Origin: Fen-1258 sp027348115
Lineage (GTDB): Bacteria; Bacteroidota; Ignavibacteria; Ignavibacteriales; Melioribacteraceae
Assembly: GCA_027348115.1 (NCBI GenBank)
Contig: DAIEQA010000109.1
Span: 4,313-68,312 of the forward strand
Direction: 5' to 3'
DNA length: 64,000 nt
In this document: positions 8,628 to 17,044 of the stretch, piece by piece
How the letters are laid out: every line of letters begins with the position of its first letter
Position numbering within the stretch: position 1 is the first letter of the stretch
Position numbers and translations under genes: made by a program
Notes under the pieces: generated by a model
What the model was told of the DNA's origin: nothing
Seen by the model: only the letters and a program-made list of their open reading frames with translations
The model's database searches: none

Positions 8628-10043
8628 TTATTTCATCAGTACAAATTTCTTTGTTTGGCTGAATGAACCTGCTTCCAATCTATAAAAGTAAACTCCACTT
8701 GGTAGCTCGCTTCCATCGAAAGTTACCTGGTAATTGCCGGGAGATTTTTGTTCGTTGACGAGTGTGGAAATTTCTTGACCGAGTACGTCGTAAACTTTAA
8801 GTGTAACCAACCTCACCCTTTGTCCCTCTCCTTGCGAAGGAGAGGGAATTGAAAATTGTATTGTTGTTGTTGGGTTAAACGGGTTGGGGAAGTTTTGTTC
8901 TAAAATAAACTGATTTGGAATACTGGTCGATTGGTTGACGCCAGTTATTTTATCAACTACATGGATATAGACATAAGGTGAATCAACAAGCATATTGAAA
9001 TATTGATTGCGAGGCGGATAATTTATTTTATTGATGATTTGATTCTGCTGAAAGGAATAAATGTTAATAGAATCGTTCTCTGTAAATGTTAAGAAATTTT
9101 CTTGTGTATCTGTACCTAGGCTCGAGCCTAACGAAAGAATAATTTCTTTTTGTCCAAATGATAGATTATTTGAATTGAAATGCCGTCTTGCAAGATTCTG
9201 ATCATCTATAAAATAAAGATAACCATTCTTAACAGTCCAAAACGATTGCCACGAATTAAATGAAAGAACATCGACCTTTACAAATGAAGAATCTTTTAGC
9301 TTTTCAATAAATAGCGAGGGCGACCATTCAAAGCTTATAATTGACAATGAATCATTGAGAGAATAACATTTTTCCGGTGCGGCAAAGAAAGGTGATTCTA
9401 CATCGGGAAAGGTTACTTTATTTTTTACGACTAGATTATTTTGCGAATCAAAATTTATGAGATAATAGGAATAACCATAATCATCCGTGGTAGTCGCAGC
9501 TAAGAGGTAATCATTGTGAATTCGACCTACAATATGTATTGGGGTTAACGAGGTTGAACCGTTATTTAAAGAGTATAGGGAATCAGAAGATAAATAATAT
9601 CCCGCATGACTTATGCAGTTGGTTAGTATTAAGCCTTTTTCTACGTTAAGAATATTAGCTGCTCCGGATAAGTAAGTTCCGGTTCCACATTCAGGGTAAC
9701 GTCCGCCAAAAAGAGAAAATTCGTTGGAGGTGGAAGAATTAATTAATCTCATTTGAAAAGAAGAGGGTGGACCAATGGAGGTATTATATTCGTCGGTTGT
9801 AATCCTCTTAATAAAATACCGTGTTTTATTAAATGTAAAAATATTCTCGAATGCTTCCTGAGTCTTTCCCGAAGATGTGGTAATCGATTCCCAGTGTTCA
9901 ACCCTGTCGTTAGTATCTACCGTACTCTGATAGAAATTAATTCTTAATAATGAGCCTTCAGTTACTGTCTGCTGGGAATAAATTGCATTATAAAAAAGAA
10001 TTATTAGAATGTTACAGTAAAAAAATATTTTGCTTTTAACCAT
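8628..10043 (-). CDS. T9SS-secreted protein of unknown function
   Basis: A 471-residue exported protein. The signal peptide spans about residues 1-24 (hydrophobic IFFYCNILIILFYNAIYS). The central region has no recognised family and is rich in Ser, Asn and Tyr, with beta-strand character. The C-terminal ~85 residues are a T9SS type A sorting domain nearly identical to that of the downstream gene, including the palindrome-encoded SPSQGEGQRVRL insert. ATG at 10043 is chosen over a frame extension to 10085 because the signal peptide begins there and a G-rich Shine-Dalgarno (GGGGG) lies 4 bases upstream. That Shine-Dalgarno sits inside an inverted repeat (10045-10058, GTACCC / GGGTAC) which could partly mask it. 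Confidence 0.75.
   Translation of the reverse strand: MVKSKIFFYCNILIILFYNAIYSQQTVTEGSLLRINFYQSTVDTNDRVEHWESITTSSGKTQEAFENIFTFNKTRYFIKRITTDEYNTSIGPPSSFQMRLINSSTSNEFSLFGGRYPECGTGTYLSGAANILNVEKGLILTNCISHAGYYLSSDSLYSLNNGSTSLTPIHIVGRIHNDYLLAATTTDDYGYSYYLINFDSQNNLVVKNKVTFPDVESPFFAAPEKCYSLNDSLSIISFEWSPSLFIEKLKDSSFVKVDVLSFNSWQSFWTVKNGYLYFIDDQNLARRHFNSNNLSFGQKEIILSLGSSLGTDTQENFLTFTENDSINIYSFQQNQIINKINYPPRNQYFNMLVDSPYVYIHVVDKITGVNQSTSIPNQFILEQNFPNPFNPTTTIQFSIPSPSQGEGQRVRLVTLKVYDVLGQEISTLVNEQKSPGNYQVTFDGSELPSGVYFYRLEAGSFSQTKKFVLMK
8823..8847. repeat. Palindromic insertion in T9SS sorting-domain coding sequence (copy 2)
   Basis: Second copy of the inverted repeat seen at 6560-6584, at the same codon position of a homologous sorting domain. 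About 90 bases around both copies are almost identical, more than protein conservation would need, pointing to recent duplication or gene conversion. Confidence 0.8.
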
Positions 10044-10140
10044 TGTACCCCCGGGTACATTTTTAATTTCACAAACAAATAACAAAAATTTACTGTAAAG
10101 GGCAATGAATAAAATTGTATTAATATTGCAGAAAATAGAA

Positions 10141-10164
10141 AGAGACGAGGCATGCCTCGTCTCT
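10141..10164. repeat. REP-like perfect palindrome, possible terminator of aconitase
   Basis: AGAGACGAGGCA and TGCCTCGTCTCT form a 24-bp perfect palindrome 11 bases beyond the aconitase stop. On the minus strand it is followed by a T-rich stretch, so it could terminate the aconitase transcript. It belongs with the GTAGGG/GAGG palindromes found around the RAYT gene (12.8-13.5 kb) and at 56246. Confidence 0.75.
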
Positions 10165-10174
10165 ACAAGTGCGC

Positions 10175-12718
10175 TTATTTTTTCTTTTTAACAACCTTTT
10201 TTGCTGCAACTTTCTTTGTCTTAGCTTTTGCTACTTTTATAGCTACTGCTTTTTTAACCACTTTCTTTACTACAGCCTTTTTAGCTTTCGCCGGTTTTTT
10301 AACAGCTGCTTTCTTTACAGCATTAACAGCTTTTTTAGCGGAAGCTTTTTTAACAACTTTCTTAGCTGCAGTTTTCTTTGCCGGTTTTGCTTTAACAACT
10401 TTTTTCTTAGCAACGGGTTTTATAGCAGCTTTCTTTACAACTTTTTTAACCGGTGCGGCTTTTTGGCTTTGAGCAATCAAATTTAATGCGCCGCCGGCTT
10501 TGAACCATTCAATCTGTCCTGCATTGAAAGAATGATTCAGCCAAATTTCTTCTGTGCTGCCGTCTTTGTGTTTAATTATTAACTGCAATTGTTTTTCCGG
10601 TGCGAAATCATTTAATCCTACAAGACTAAGTGTGTCGTCTTCCTGGATTTTATCGTAATCACTTGGATCGGAGAAAGTTAAAGGAAGCATACCTTGTTTC
10701 TTTAGATTGGTTTCGTGAATACGCGCGAAACTCTTTGTGATAATTGCTTTGCCGCCGAGAAAGCGCGGTTCCATTGCTGCATGTTCGCGCGACGAACCTT
10801 CTCCGTAGTTTTCATCTCCTACAACCACCCAGCCGATTGCCTGGGCTTTGTATTCGCGTGCAACTTCGTGAACCGGTTGATAATATTCGGTAAACTGATT
10901 TTTTGCTTGGCCGGGTTTTCCGGTAAATGCGTTGATGGCGCCAAGAAACATATTCTTGGAAATATTATCGAGATGTCCGCGGAATTTAAGCCATGAACCC
11001 GCCGGCGAGATATGATCTGTAGTGCATTTGCCTTTTGCTTTAAGTAGCAGCGGCATATCAGTAAAATCTTTTCCGTTCCATGGCTTGAACTGTTCCATAA
11101 ATTCGAGACGTTCGCTTTGCGCAGGCATTTTAATTTCAGTTTTGAATCCGTCTTTTGAAGGAGCGAGAAAACCTTTTGTGTCCTTCATGAAACCTTGAGC
11201 GGGTAATTCATCTCCGTACGGAGGATCAAGCTTTACCTGTTCGCCGTTTTCGTTTGTTAAGTAGTCTGTTTCGGGATTGAACGAAAGACTACCCGCGATT
11301 GCGAGAGCAGTTACTAATTCTGGACTGGCGACAAACGAAAGCGTTTCCGGATTGTTATCGTTTCTCTTTGCAAAATTTCTGTTGAATGAATTTACAATAG
11401 TGTTTCTTTCACCGATTGATATATCCATTCTTTTCCACATACCGATGCAAGGACCGCAAGCGTTGGCAAGGACTTGTCCGCCAAATTCAGTGAGGGTTTG
11501 CAATTGTCCGTCGCGTTCAATTGTTGCGCGGACTTGTTCTGAACCCGGAGTAATTTTGAATTCGGATTTTGCTTTTAATCCTTTAGCCAATGCTTGACGA
11601 GCGATGTTTGCAGAGCGGTCGATATCTTCGTAGCTCGAATTTGTGCAGCTTCCGATTAAAGCAACGCTGATTTTATCCGGATAGTTATTTGCGACAACAT
11701 CTTCTTTCATTCTCGAAATCGGGTGAGCGAGATCCGGAGTAAACGGACCATTAAGATATGGCTCAAGTTCATTTAAATCGATTTCAATTACCTGGTCATA
11801 ATATTTTGATGGATCGGCATAAACTTCATGATCGGCTTTTAAGACATCCGCAAGCTGAGTCGCGAGTTTAGCAACGTCGGCGCGATCAGTCTTTGTTAAG
11901 TAAGCAGCCATCTTTTCATCAAAAGGAAATATAGAACATGTTGCGCCAACTTCAGCACCCATGTTGCAAATAGTTGCTTTGCCGGTACCGGAAATTGAAT
12001 CGGCGCCTTCGCCGAAATATTCTACAATAGCACCGGTTCCTCCTTTAACGGTAAGAAGTCCGGCAACTTTAAGAATAACATCTTTTGGAGAGGTCCAGCC
12101 GGATAATTTACCGGTAAGATGAACGCCGATAAGTTTTGGCCATTTTAATTCCCAGGGCATTCCGGCCATAACGTCAACTACATCCGCACCACCGACTCCG
12201 ATTGCGATCATTCCAAGTCCGCCTGCATTTGGAGTATGAGAATCAGAACCGATCATCATCCCGCCGGGGAAGGCGTAATTTTCCAGAATTACCTGGTGAA
12301 TAATTCCGGCGCCGGGTTTCCAGAATCCGACTCCGTATTTTTGACAGATACTTTCGAGGAACTCATAAACTTCTCTGTTTTCATCGATAGCTTTTTCGAG
12401 GTCTTCCTTCGATCCGTTTTGCGCCACGATTAAGTGATCGGCATGAGCAGTGGCAGGTACAGCGGCACTTTTTCTGCCGGCATGCATAAATTGCAGCATA
12501 GCCATTTGAGCGGTCGCGTCTTGCATTGCAACTCGGTCCGGCGCGAATTCGGCAAAAGCTTTGCCTCTATCTAATTCTCCTTTTGCAGGTTCCCAAAGAT
12601 GTGAGTATAGAATTTTTTCGGCGTAAGTTAATGGTCTTCCGACAACTTTACGTGCATGCTCAACTTTATCTCTAAAACCCGCATAAACTTTTTGAATCAT
12701 ATCAAAGTTAGCAGTCAT
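10175..12718 (-). CDS. acn: Aconitate hydratase with a Lys/Ala-rich C-terminal tail
   Basis: TCA-cycle enzyme isomerising citrate to isocitrate, of the mitochondrial-like aconitase class. The 847-residue product has SDSHTPNAGGLG near residue 170, the first cluster cysteine in GSCTNSSYED (about 355) and the other two in NACGPCIGMW (about 420). The substrate-binding GEGSSREHAAMEPR lies in the swivel domain (about 640). The catalytic part ends near residue 750, the usual family length. The remaining ~98 residues are almost only Lys, Ala and Val (KKVVKKA-type repeats), resembling histone H1-like or Hc1 tails. This tail is unusual for aconitase and suggests nucleic-acid binding. No frameshift is needed to join it. 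ATG at 12716-12718. Confidence 0.92.
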   Translation of the reverse strand: MTANFDMIQKVYAGFRDKVEHARKVVGRPLTYAEKILYSHLWEPAKGELDRGKAFAEFAPDRVAMQDATAQMAMLQFMHAGRKSAAVPATAHADHLIVAQNGSKEDLEKAIDENREVYEFLESICQKYGVGFWKPGAGIIHQVILENYAFPGGMMIGSDSHTPNAGGLGMIAIGVGGADVVDVMAGMPWELKWPKLIGVHLTGKLSGWTSPKDVILKVAGLLTVKGGTGAIVEYFGEGADSISGTGKATICNMGAEVGATCSIFPFDEKMAAYLTKTDRADVAKLATQLADVLKADHEVYADPSKYYDQVIEIDLNELEPYLNGPFTPDLAHPISRMKEDVVANNYPDKISVALIGSCTNSSYEDIDRSANIARQALAKGLKAKSEFKITPGSEQVRATIERDGQLQTLTEFGGQVLANACGPCIGMWKRMDISIGERNTIVNSFNRNFAKRNDNNPETLSFVASPELVTALAIAGSLSFNPETDYLTNENGEQVKLDPPYGDELPAQGFMKDTKGFLAPSKDGFKTEIKMPAQSERLEFMEQFKPWNGKDFTDMPLLLKAKGKCTTDHISPAGSWLKFRGHLDNISKNMFLGAINAFTGKPGQAKNQFTEYYQPVHEVAREYKAQAIGWVVVGDENYGEGSSREHAAMEPRFLGGKAIITKSFARIHETNLKKQGMLPLTFSDPSDYDKIQEDDTLSLVGLNDFAPEKQLQLIIKHKDGSTEEIWLNHSFNAGQIEWFKAGGALNLIAQSQKAAPVKKVVKKAAIKPVAKKKVVKAKPAKKTAAKKVVKKASAKKAVNAVKKAAVKKPAKAKKAVVKKVVKKAVAIKVAKAKTKKVAAKKVVKKKK

Positions 12719-12794
12719 TTTATTTCCTTATGTGGTTAATTATTTTAAGATGTACAAAGATAAAAAATTTTCAAATGATTGTATTGTATCGTAG

Positions 12795-12813
12795 GGTCGA
12801 GGTTTCCTCGACC
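12795..12813. repeat. REP-like palindrome upstream of RAYT (1)
   Basis: GGTCGAGG at 12795-12802 and CCTCGACC at 12806-12813 around TTT, preceded by GTAG. It is one of two palindromes in the 240-base region between the aconitase start and the RAYT gene. Confidence 0.75.
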
Positions 12814-12870
12814 GAATGTTTATATACTTCAAATTATTCACGTGGTCGGCTACATTTTGGCGTTAGCAAT

Positions 12871-12897
12871 GTAGGTTCGACGTGACGTCGACCCTAC
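12871..12897. repeat. REP-like palindrome upstream of RAYT (2)
   Basis: GTAGG...TCGACG at 12871-12881 faces CGTCGACCCTAC at 12886-12897 around TGA, with one imperfect position. Same GTAGGG/CCCTAC ends as the other copies in this region. Confidence 0.7.
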
Positions 12898-12958
12898 AAC
12901 ATTCAATTTGAAATATATTTTTGAATGGAATACATTTACCTAAACATTGCACAACGTT

Positions 12959-13468
12959 ATGCTAGAACGTAAAAGAACACGTCTCAAGGAGTTTGATTAT
13001 TCTTCTTCCAACTACTATTTTATTACAATATGTACGCAGAATAAAATATCATTGTTTGGTAATGTAAACAATGAGACCCTCTTGCTGAATGGAATAGGTG
13101 AAATTGTTAAAAAATGCTGGTTGGAGATAAAAGAACATTTTACCAATATCGATTTGGATGAATTCGTAATAATGCCTAATCATTTCCATGGAATAATAAT
13201 TATTGATGGCATTGTAGGGTTGAGGTCTCCTCAACCCGATGCAATCACAAAACAGTTTTCGTTAAGCCAAATCGTGGCATATTTCAAGTATCAATCTACT
13301 AGAAAAGTAAATGAACAACGCCCTGCAGCAAATGGCAAAGTTTGGCAAAGATCATTTTACGATCGGATCATTAGGAATGAAAAAGAATTATATATGATTA
13401 GGAATTATATAAGATATAATGCATCGAAATGGAATGATGTTTTAGGCGAAGAGAATCTTGAGTTATAA
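12959..13468 (+). CDS. REP-associated tyrosine transposase (RAYT, Y1/HUH family)
   Basis: A 169-residue single-strand DNA nuclease/transposase of the TnpA_REP group, which mobilises or maintains REP palindromes. The opening RLKEFDYSSSNYYFITICT, the HUH motif in IMPNHFHGIIII, and WQRSFYDRIIRNEKEL with the candidate catalytic tyrosine are all present, so it looks intact. ATG at 12959 is preferred. TTG at 12947 would add four residues. Palindromes lie upstream (12795, 12871) and downstream (13485), and one (13217-13237) lies within the gene, encoding the linker VGLRSPQP between the HUH motif and the next helix. Confidence 0.88.
   Translation: MLERKRTRLKEFDYSSSNYYFITICTQNKISLFGNVNNETLLLNGIGEIVKKCWLEIKEHFTNIDLDEFVIMPNHFHGIIIIDGIVGLRSPQPDAITKQFSLSQIVAYFKYQSTRKVNEQRPAANGKVWQRSFYDRIIRNEKELYMIRNYIRYNASKWNDVLGEENLEL
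13217..13237. repeat. REP-like palindrome inside the RAYT gene
   Basis: GGGTTGAGG (13217-13225) and CCTCAACCC (13229-13237) around TCT, within GTAG-prefixed context as in the intergenic copies. It is read in frame as GLRSPQP in a variable linker, so it does not break the transposase. Confidence 0.75.
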
Positions 13469-13484
13469 AATTATTTTAACTAAA

Positions 13485-13505
13485 GGGTCGAGGAGACCTC
13501 GACCC
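13485..13505. repeat. REP-like palindrome between RAYT and tex
   Basis: GGGTCGAGG (13485-13493) and CCTCGACCC (13497-13505) around AGA, followed by TACA. It lies between the convergent RAYT and tex stops and may also act as a bidirectional transcription block. Confidence 0.75.
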
Positions 13506-13509
13506 TACA

Positions 13510-15681
13510 TTAATTAATCATGCTTAATGATATACGCTGCTTCTGCACATCCACTGAAAGGATTGTCACGTCAATAATGTCACCAACTTTTAAGAGTTCG
13601 AGCGGATTCTTCACATACTTATTCGCGATTTGTGAAATATGAAGAAGCCCATCCTGCTTTACGCCGATATCTACGAACGCGCCAAAATCAACTACGTTAC
13701 GGACAGTACCTTTTAGTTTCATACCCGGCTGCAAGTCTTCCATTTTCAAAACATCGCTGCGCAAGATCTGCTTAGGCATTTCATCGCGCGGGTCGCGGCC
13801 GGGTTTTTTCAAGTTATCTAAAATATCCTTCAACGTCGGTTCACCGACTCCAACTTCTTCGGCAACTTTTTTTACACCCTTGGTTTTTACGTAAAGCTCA
13901 ACGAGATTTCCTTTTTCATTAATGTGAGTAGTAGAGAGTTCGCATAGTTTTAAAAGTTTTGTTGTTGCTTCATAAGATTCGGGATGTATAGAAGTATTAT
14001 CCAGCGGGTTTTCGCCTTCACGGATTCTTAAAAATCCGGCGCACTGTTCAAAAGCTTTTTCACCTATGCCGGATACTTCCATAAGTTCTTTGCGATTTTT
14101 GAATCTTCCGGTTTTATCACGGTACTTGATAACATTATTGGCAATTCGTTTGTTGAGTCCGGAAACATAATTAAGCAGTGAAGCTGAAGCGGTATTAACA
14201 TCTACACCAACGAAATTAACGCAGCTTTCAACAACATCATCCAATTTTTTTGAAAGTAATTTTTGATCGACATCATGCTGGTAAAGTCCAACGCCTATTG
14301 ATTTCGGATCAATCTTTACAAGCTCAGCGAGAGGATCAAGCACGCGTCGGGCGATTGAAATATTTCCGCGCTGACTCGCTTCAAGATCCGGGAATTCTTC
14401 TTTAGCAACCGGACTTGCAGAGTAAACCGAGGCACCGGCTTCATTCACAATAAGGTAATGGCAATCCAATTTATTTTCTTTGATTAACTCAGCAACCATT
14501 AATTCCGTTTCCCTGCTGGCCGTGCCGTTGCCAATTGCGATTAATTTTACTTCATACTTATTAACTAGTTGCAGAATAGTTTTTTTTGCGTCAGCCATTT
14601 TATTCTGCGGAGGATGCGGATAAATTGTAATTCCTTCCAGGTATTTCCCGGTTGTATCTATAACCGCAAGTTTGGAACCGGAGACGTAACCCGGGTCGAT
14701 TCCCAGAATATTTTTACTGTTAATCGGTGGCTGAAGGAGCAGCTGGCGTAGGTTTGCCGCGAATATTTCTATGGCGTGAAGATCGGAAATCTCGCTAAGC
14801 TGGTTGCGTACGTCGCGTTCAATTGAAGGATAAATTAACCGCATGAAAGAATCTTCGGTTACTTCCTCAAGTATATCGAGGAAAGCGGATTCATCATAAG
14901 TAAAATATTTATCAAAAATAATATTAAGAACCGCGGGCTGATCGAAGCTTAATACTACTTTTAGGAACGTTTCCTTCTCGCCGCGGTTGAGCGCGAGCAC
15001 CTGGTAAGGTTTTATTTTGTTTATCTGGCAAGAAAAATTATGATAGACTTCATAAACATCTTTTTTGCCCGCTTTAAGTTCTTCTTTCTTTGCTTCGGCT
15101 TTTGAAGAAACAACGGAAGCTTCCTCAAGCAGAAAATCTCGGACAGCCTGGCGAACATCGGCGCTTTCGCTTATCATTTCCGCGATGATATCCTTAGCGC
15201 CTTGAAGAGCTTCATCAATATTGTTTACGCCCAACTCAATGTTGATATACTTTTCAAGCTCTTTGTCAAAATCACCTTTGAAATTTGGATTTTCAATTAT
15301 GAACAACGCAAGAGGTTCTAATCCTTTTGCCTTTGCGATTGTTCCACGCGTTTTGCGTTTTGGTTTGTAAGGAAGATATAAATCTTCAACTTCCTGAAGC
15401 TTTATAGCTGCCAGAATTTTATCTCTTAGTTCATCGGTTAACTTGCCTTGCTCTTCTATGCTTTTCAAAACAGTCTGTTTTCTTTCTTCAAGAATTGTAA
15501 GGTAGCTCAGTCTGTCCTCAATCTGGCGGAGAAAATCTTCATCAAGTCCGCCCGTGTGTTCTTTACGGTAACGAGCGATGAAAGGAACCGTAGCTCCTTC
15601 GCTGAATAAATTTATAACTGTCTTAACCTGTTTTTCGAGAACGTTTAATTCTTTTGCTATAACTAAAGGAATGTTCATCAA
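13510..15681 (-). CDS. tex: Tex family RNA-binding transcription accessory protein
   Basis: A 723-residue cytoplasmic nucleic-acid-binding protein, full length for the family. The N-terminal helical part contains GATVPFIARYRKEHTGGLDE near residue 30. A YqgF/RNase H-like domain begins at NILGIDPGYVSGSKLAVID (about 325). Helix-hairpin-helix segments (VSGLNKRIANNVIKYRD and ELMEVSGIGEKAFEQ, about 500-550) follow, and the C-terminus is an S1 domain (GTVRNVVDFGAFVDIGVKQDG, about 655-720). Tex proteins act in transcription and RNA turnover, but the exact role varies. Two adjacent Met codons (residues 1 and 2) are possible starts. Confidence 0.93.
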   Translation of the reverse strand: MMNIPLVIAKELNVLEKQVKTVINLFSEGATVPFIARYRKEHTGGLDEDFLRQIEDRLSYLTILEERKQTVLKSIEEQGKLTDELRDKILAAIKLQEVEDLYLPYKPKRKTRGTIAKAKGLEPLALFIIENPNFKGDFDKELEKYINIELGVNNIDEALQGAKDIIAEMISESADVRQAVRDFLLEEASVVSSKAEAKKEELKAGKKDVYEVYHNFSCQINKIKPYQVLALNRGEKETFLKVVLSFDQPAVLNIIFDKYFTYDESAFLDILEEVTEDSFMRLIYPSIERDVRNQLSEISDLHAIEIFAANLRQLLLQPPINSKNILGIDPGYVSGSKLAVIDTTGKYLEGITIYPHPPQNKMADAKKTILQLVNKYEVKLIAIGNGTASRETELMVAELIKENKLDCHYLIVNEAGASVYSASPVAKEEFPDLEASQRGNISIARRVLDPLAELVKIDPKSIGVGLYQHDVDQKLLSKKLDDVVESCVNFVGVDVNTASASLLNYVSGLNKRIANNVIKYRDKTGRFKNRKELMEVSGIGEKAFEQCAGFLRIREGENPLDNTSIHPESYEATTKLLKLCELSTTHINEKGNLVELYVKTKGVKKVAEEVGVGEPTLKDILDNLKKPGRDPRDEMPKQILRSDVLKMEDLQPGMKLKGTVRNVVDFGAFVDIGVKQDGLLHISQIANKYVKNPLELLKVGDIIDVTILSVDVQKQRISLSMIN

Positions 15682-15834
15682 ATTACCTGAATTTTTTAGA
15701 AGTGCAAATCAAATGTAATGAAAAGAAAGATTCCACTTGAAAATGTATTTTTCTTCAAATGTTGACATCCAACTTCCAAAACTTGCGTTAAGGTAAAATT
15801 GTATTTATGTTTTATTCAGCAAGTAGGAAAAAGG

Positions 15835-16062
15835 ATGAACAATGGATCAATAAAATATATTTATTGGCAGGATGATAATTTCTGGTTAGGATATATTGAA
15901 GATTATCCTGATTATGTAACTCAAGGGGAAAGTTTGAAAGAGCTAACAGAGAATCTTGAGGACATTTATAAGGAACTGGTAAGTGGTAAAATTCCTAATG
16001 TTAGAAAAACCGCTGTGTTAAAACTAAAAAGGAAAAGTGGCGCGAAGAAAAAAATTCAATAA
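15835..16062 (+). CDS. hicB: HicB-like antitoxin
   Basis: A 75-residue protein with the partial RNase-H-like HicB fold: a strand with YWQDDNFWLGYIEDYPDYVTQG followed by a SLKELTENLEDIYKEL helix. It ends in a basic tail instead of a ribbon-helix-helix domain. HicB proteins neutralise the HicA mRNA interferase. ATG at 15835 has an AGGAAAAAGG Shine-Dalgarno. An upstream TTG in frame is less likely. It lies 36 nt before the hicA-like gene, giving the antitoxin-first order. Confidence 0.75.
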   Translation: MNNGSIKYIYWQDDNFWLGYIEDYPDYVTQGESLKELTENLEDIYKELVSGKIPNVRKTAVLKLKRKSGAKKKIQ

Positions 16063-16098
16063 ATTTTCTTATTAAGATTTTATTATGGGTAGGATGTA

Positions 16099-16281
16099 TT
16101 GAAACGTAAAGATTTAATAAGAAAAATCGAACAAGCTGGTTGCGTTTTGATTCGCCATGGTAGCAAACATGATTGGTATCAAAATCCCAAAACAAAAATC
16201 TCTCAACCTATTCTGCGTCACAATGAAATCAATGAATATCTGGCAAAACATTTTATGAAAATGTTAGGTAATTCAAAATAA
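16099..16281 (+). CDS. hicA: HicA-like toxin (mRNA interferase)
   Basis: A 60-residue double-stranded-RNA-binding-fold protein: MKRKDLIRKIEQAGCVLIRHGSKHDWY, with the HicA active-site histidine in IRHGSKHDWYQNP, and a terminal helix NEYLAKHFMKML. The start must be TTG at 16099 because the ATG at 16094 runs into a stop at once. GGGTAGG upstream can serve as Shine-Dalgarno. The weak start could keep toxin output below that of the antitoxin. Confidence 0.8.
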   Translation: MKRKDLIRKIEQAGCVLIRHGSKHDWYQNPKTKISQPILRHNEINEYLAKHFMKMLGNSK

Positions 16282-16283
16282 TA

Positions 16284-16889
16284 TTATCCGTATAACTCTG
16301 TTTCTACCAACTCACAAATTATATGCGCAACCGTAATATGACCTTCTTGAATACGTTGTGTGTTAGCGGAGGGGATAATAACAGGGAGATCAACAATATC
16401 TTTTAACTTGCCGCCGGTTCCTCCTAAAAAACCAACGACAAACATTTTTTTCTCATGAGCTTTATCAACAGCTTTAATAATGTTAGGCGAGTTGCCGCTT
16501 GTTGAAATAGCAATTAGAACATCGCCTGCCATGCCTAAACCTTCAACGTTCCTGGCAAAAACATTTTCGAAGCCGATATCGTTTCCGCCGGCAGTAAGGT
16601 TTGAAGTATCCGTCGTTAAAGCAATTGCAGCCAGGGCGGGTCTTTGAATGTCATGATTTAAACGAATCATAAATTCTGTAGCGATATGCTGGCAATCTGC
16701 CGCGCTGCCCCCGTTGCCGCACAATAATAATTTGTTCCCTTTGCGATAAGATTCGACAATGCTTTGTACAGCAATAAGTATTTCCACTTTGCAGGCAGAT
16801 TCCATTTTTAGTTTTACATCGGAGCTTTCTTTAAGCGAATCGACAATGAATTTTTCTTTATCCAAAATTTTATCCTCTAACATTTCCAT
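16284..16889 (-). CDS. gmhA: Phosphoheptose isomerase (SIS domain)
   Basis: A 201-residue SIS-domain protein converting sedoheptulose-7-phosphate to D-glycero-manno-heptose-7-phosphate for LPS core heptose. Motifs are LLLCGNGGSAADCQHIATEF (about 55-75), LIAISTSGNSPN (about 118-130) and the C-terminal QEGHITVAHIICELVE with the catalytic Glu/His. Length and motif spacing fit GmhA better than other SIS isomerases, but other phosphosugar isomerases cannot be excluded. It runs opposite to hicA with a 2-base gap between stops. Confidence 0.85.
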   Translation of the reverse strand: MEMLEDKILDKEKFIVDSLKESSDVKLKMESACKVEILIAVQSIVESYRKGNKLLLCGNGGSAADCQHIATEFMIRLNHDIQRPALAAIALTTDTSNLTAGGNDIGFENVFARNVEGLGMAGDVLIAISTSGNSPNIIKAVDKAHEKKMFVVGFLGGTGGKLKDIVDLPVIIPSANTQRIQEGHITVAHIICELVETELYG

Positions 16890-17044
16890 TTAAAAATAAG
16901 AAAATAAAGTGACAGAACAATTACAGATACTTTGTTCGAACCCAGATTACTCATCGAATAAATGTACCGTCTTTCATTTGCTTCTTTTCCTCGCTTTGAA
17001 TTAAGTTTAGGCGAATTATTCTGATAACTAATAATGTAGAAGCT

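Noticed and set aside
10152..10486. Plus-strand Phe/Leu/Ala-rich membrane-like ORFs
   Set aside because: They are the antisense reading of the Lys/Ala-rich aconitase tail and have no independent support.
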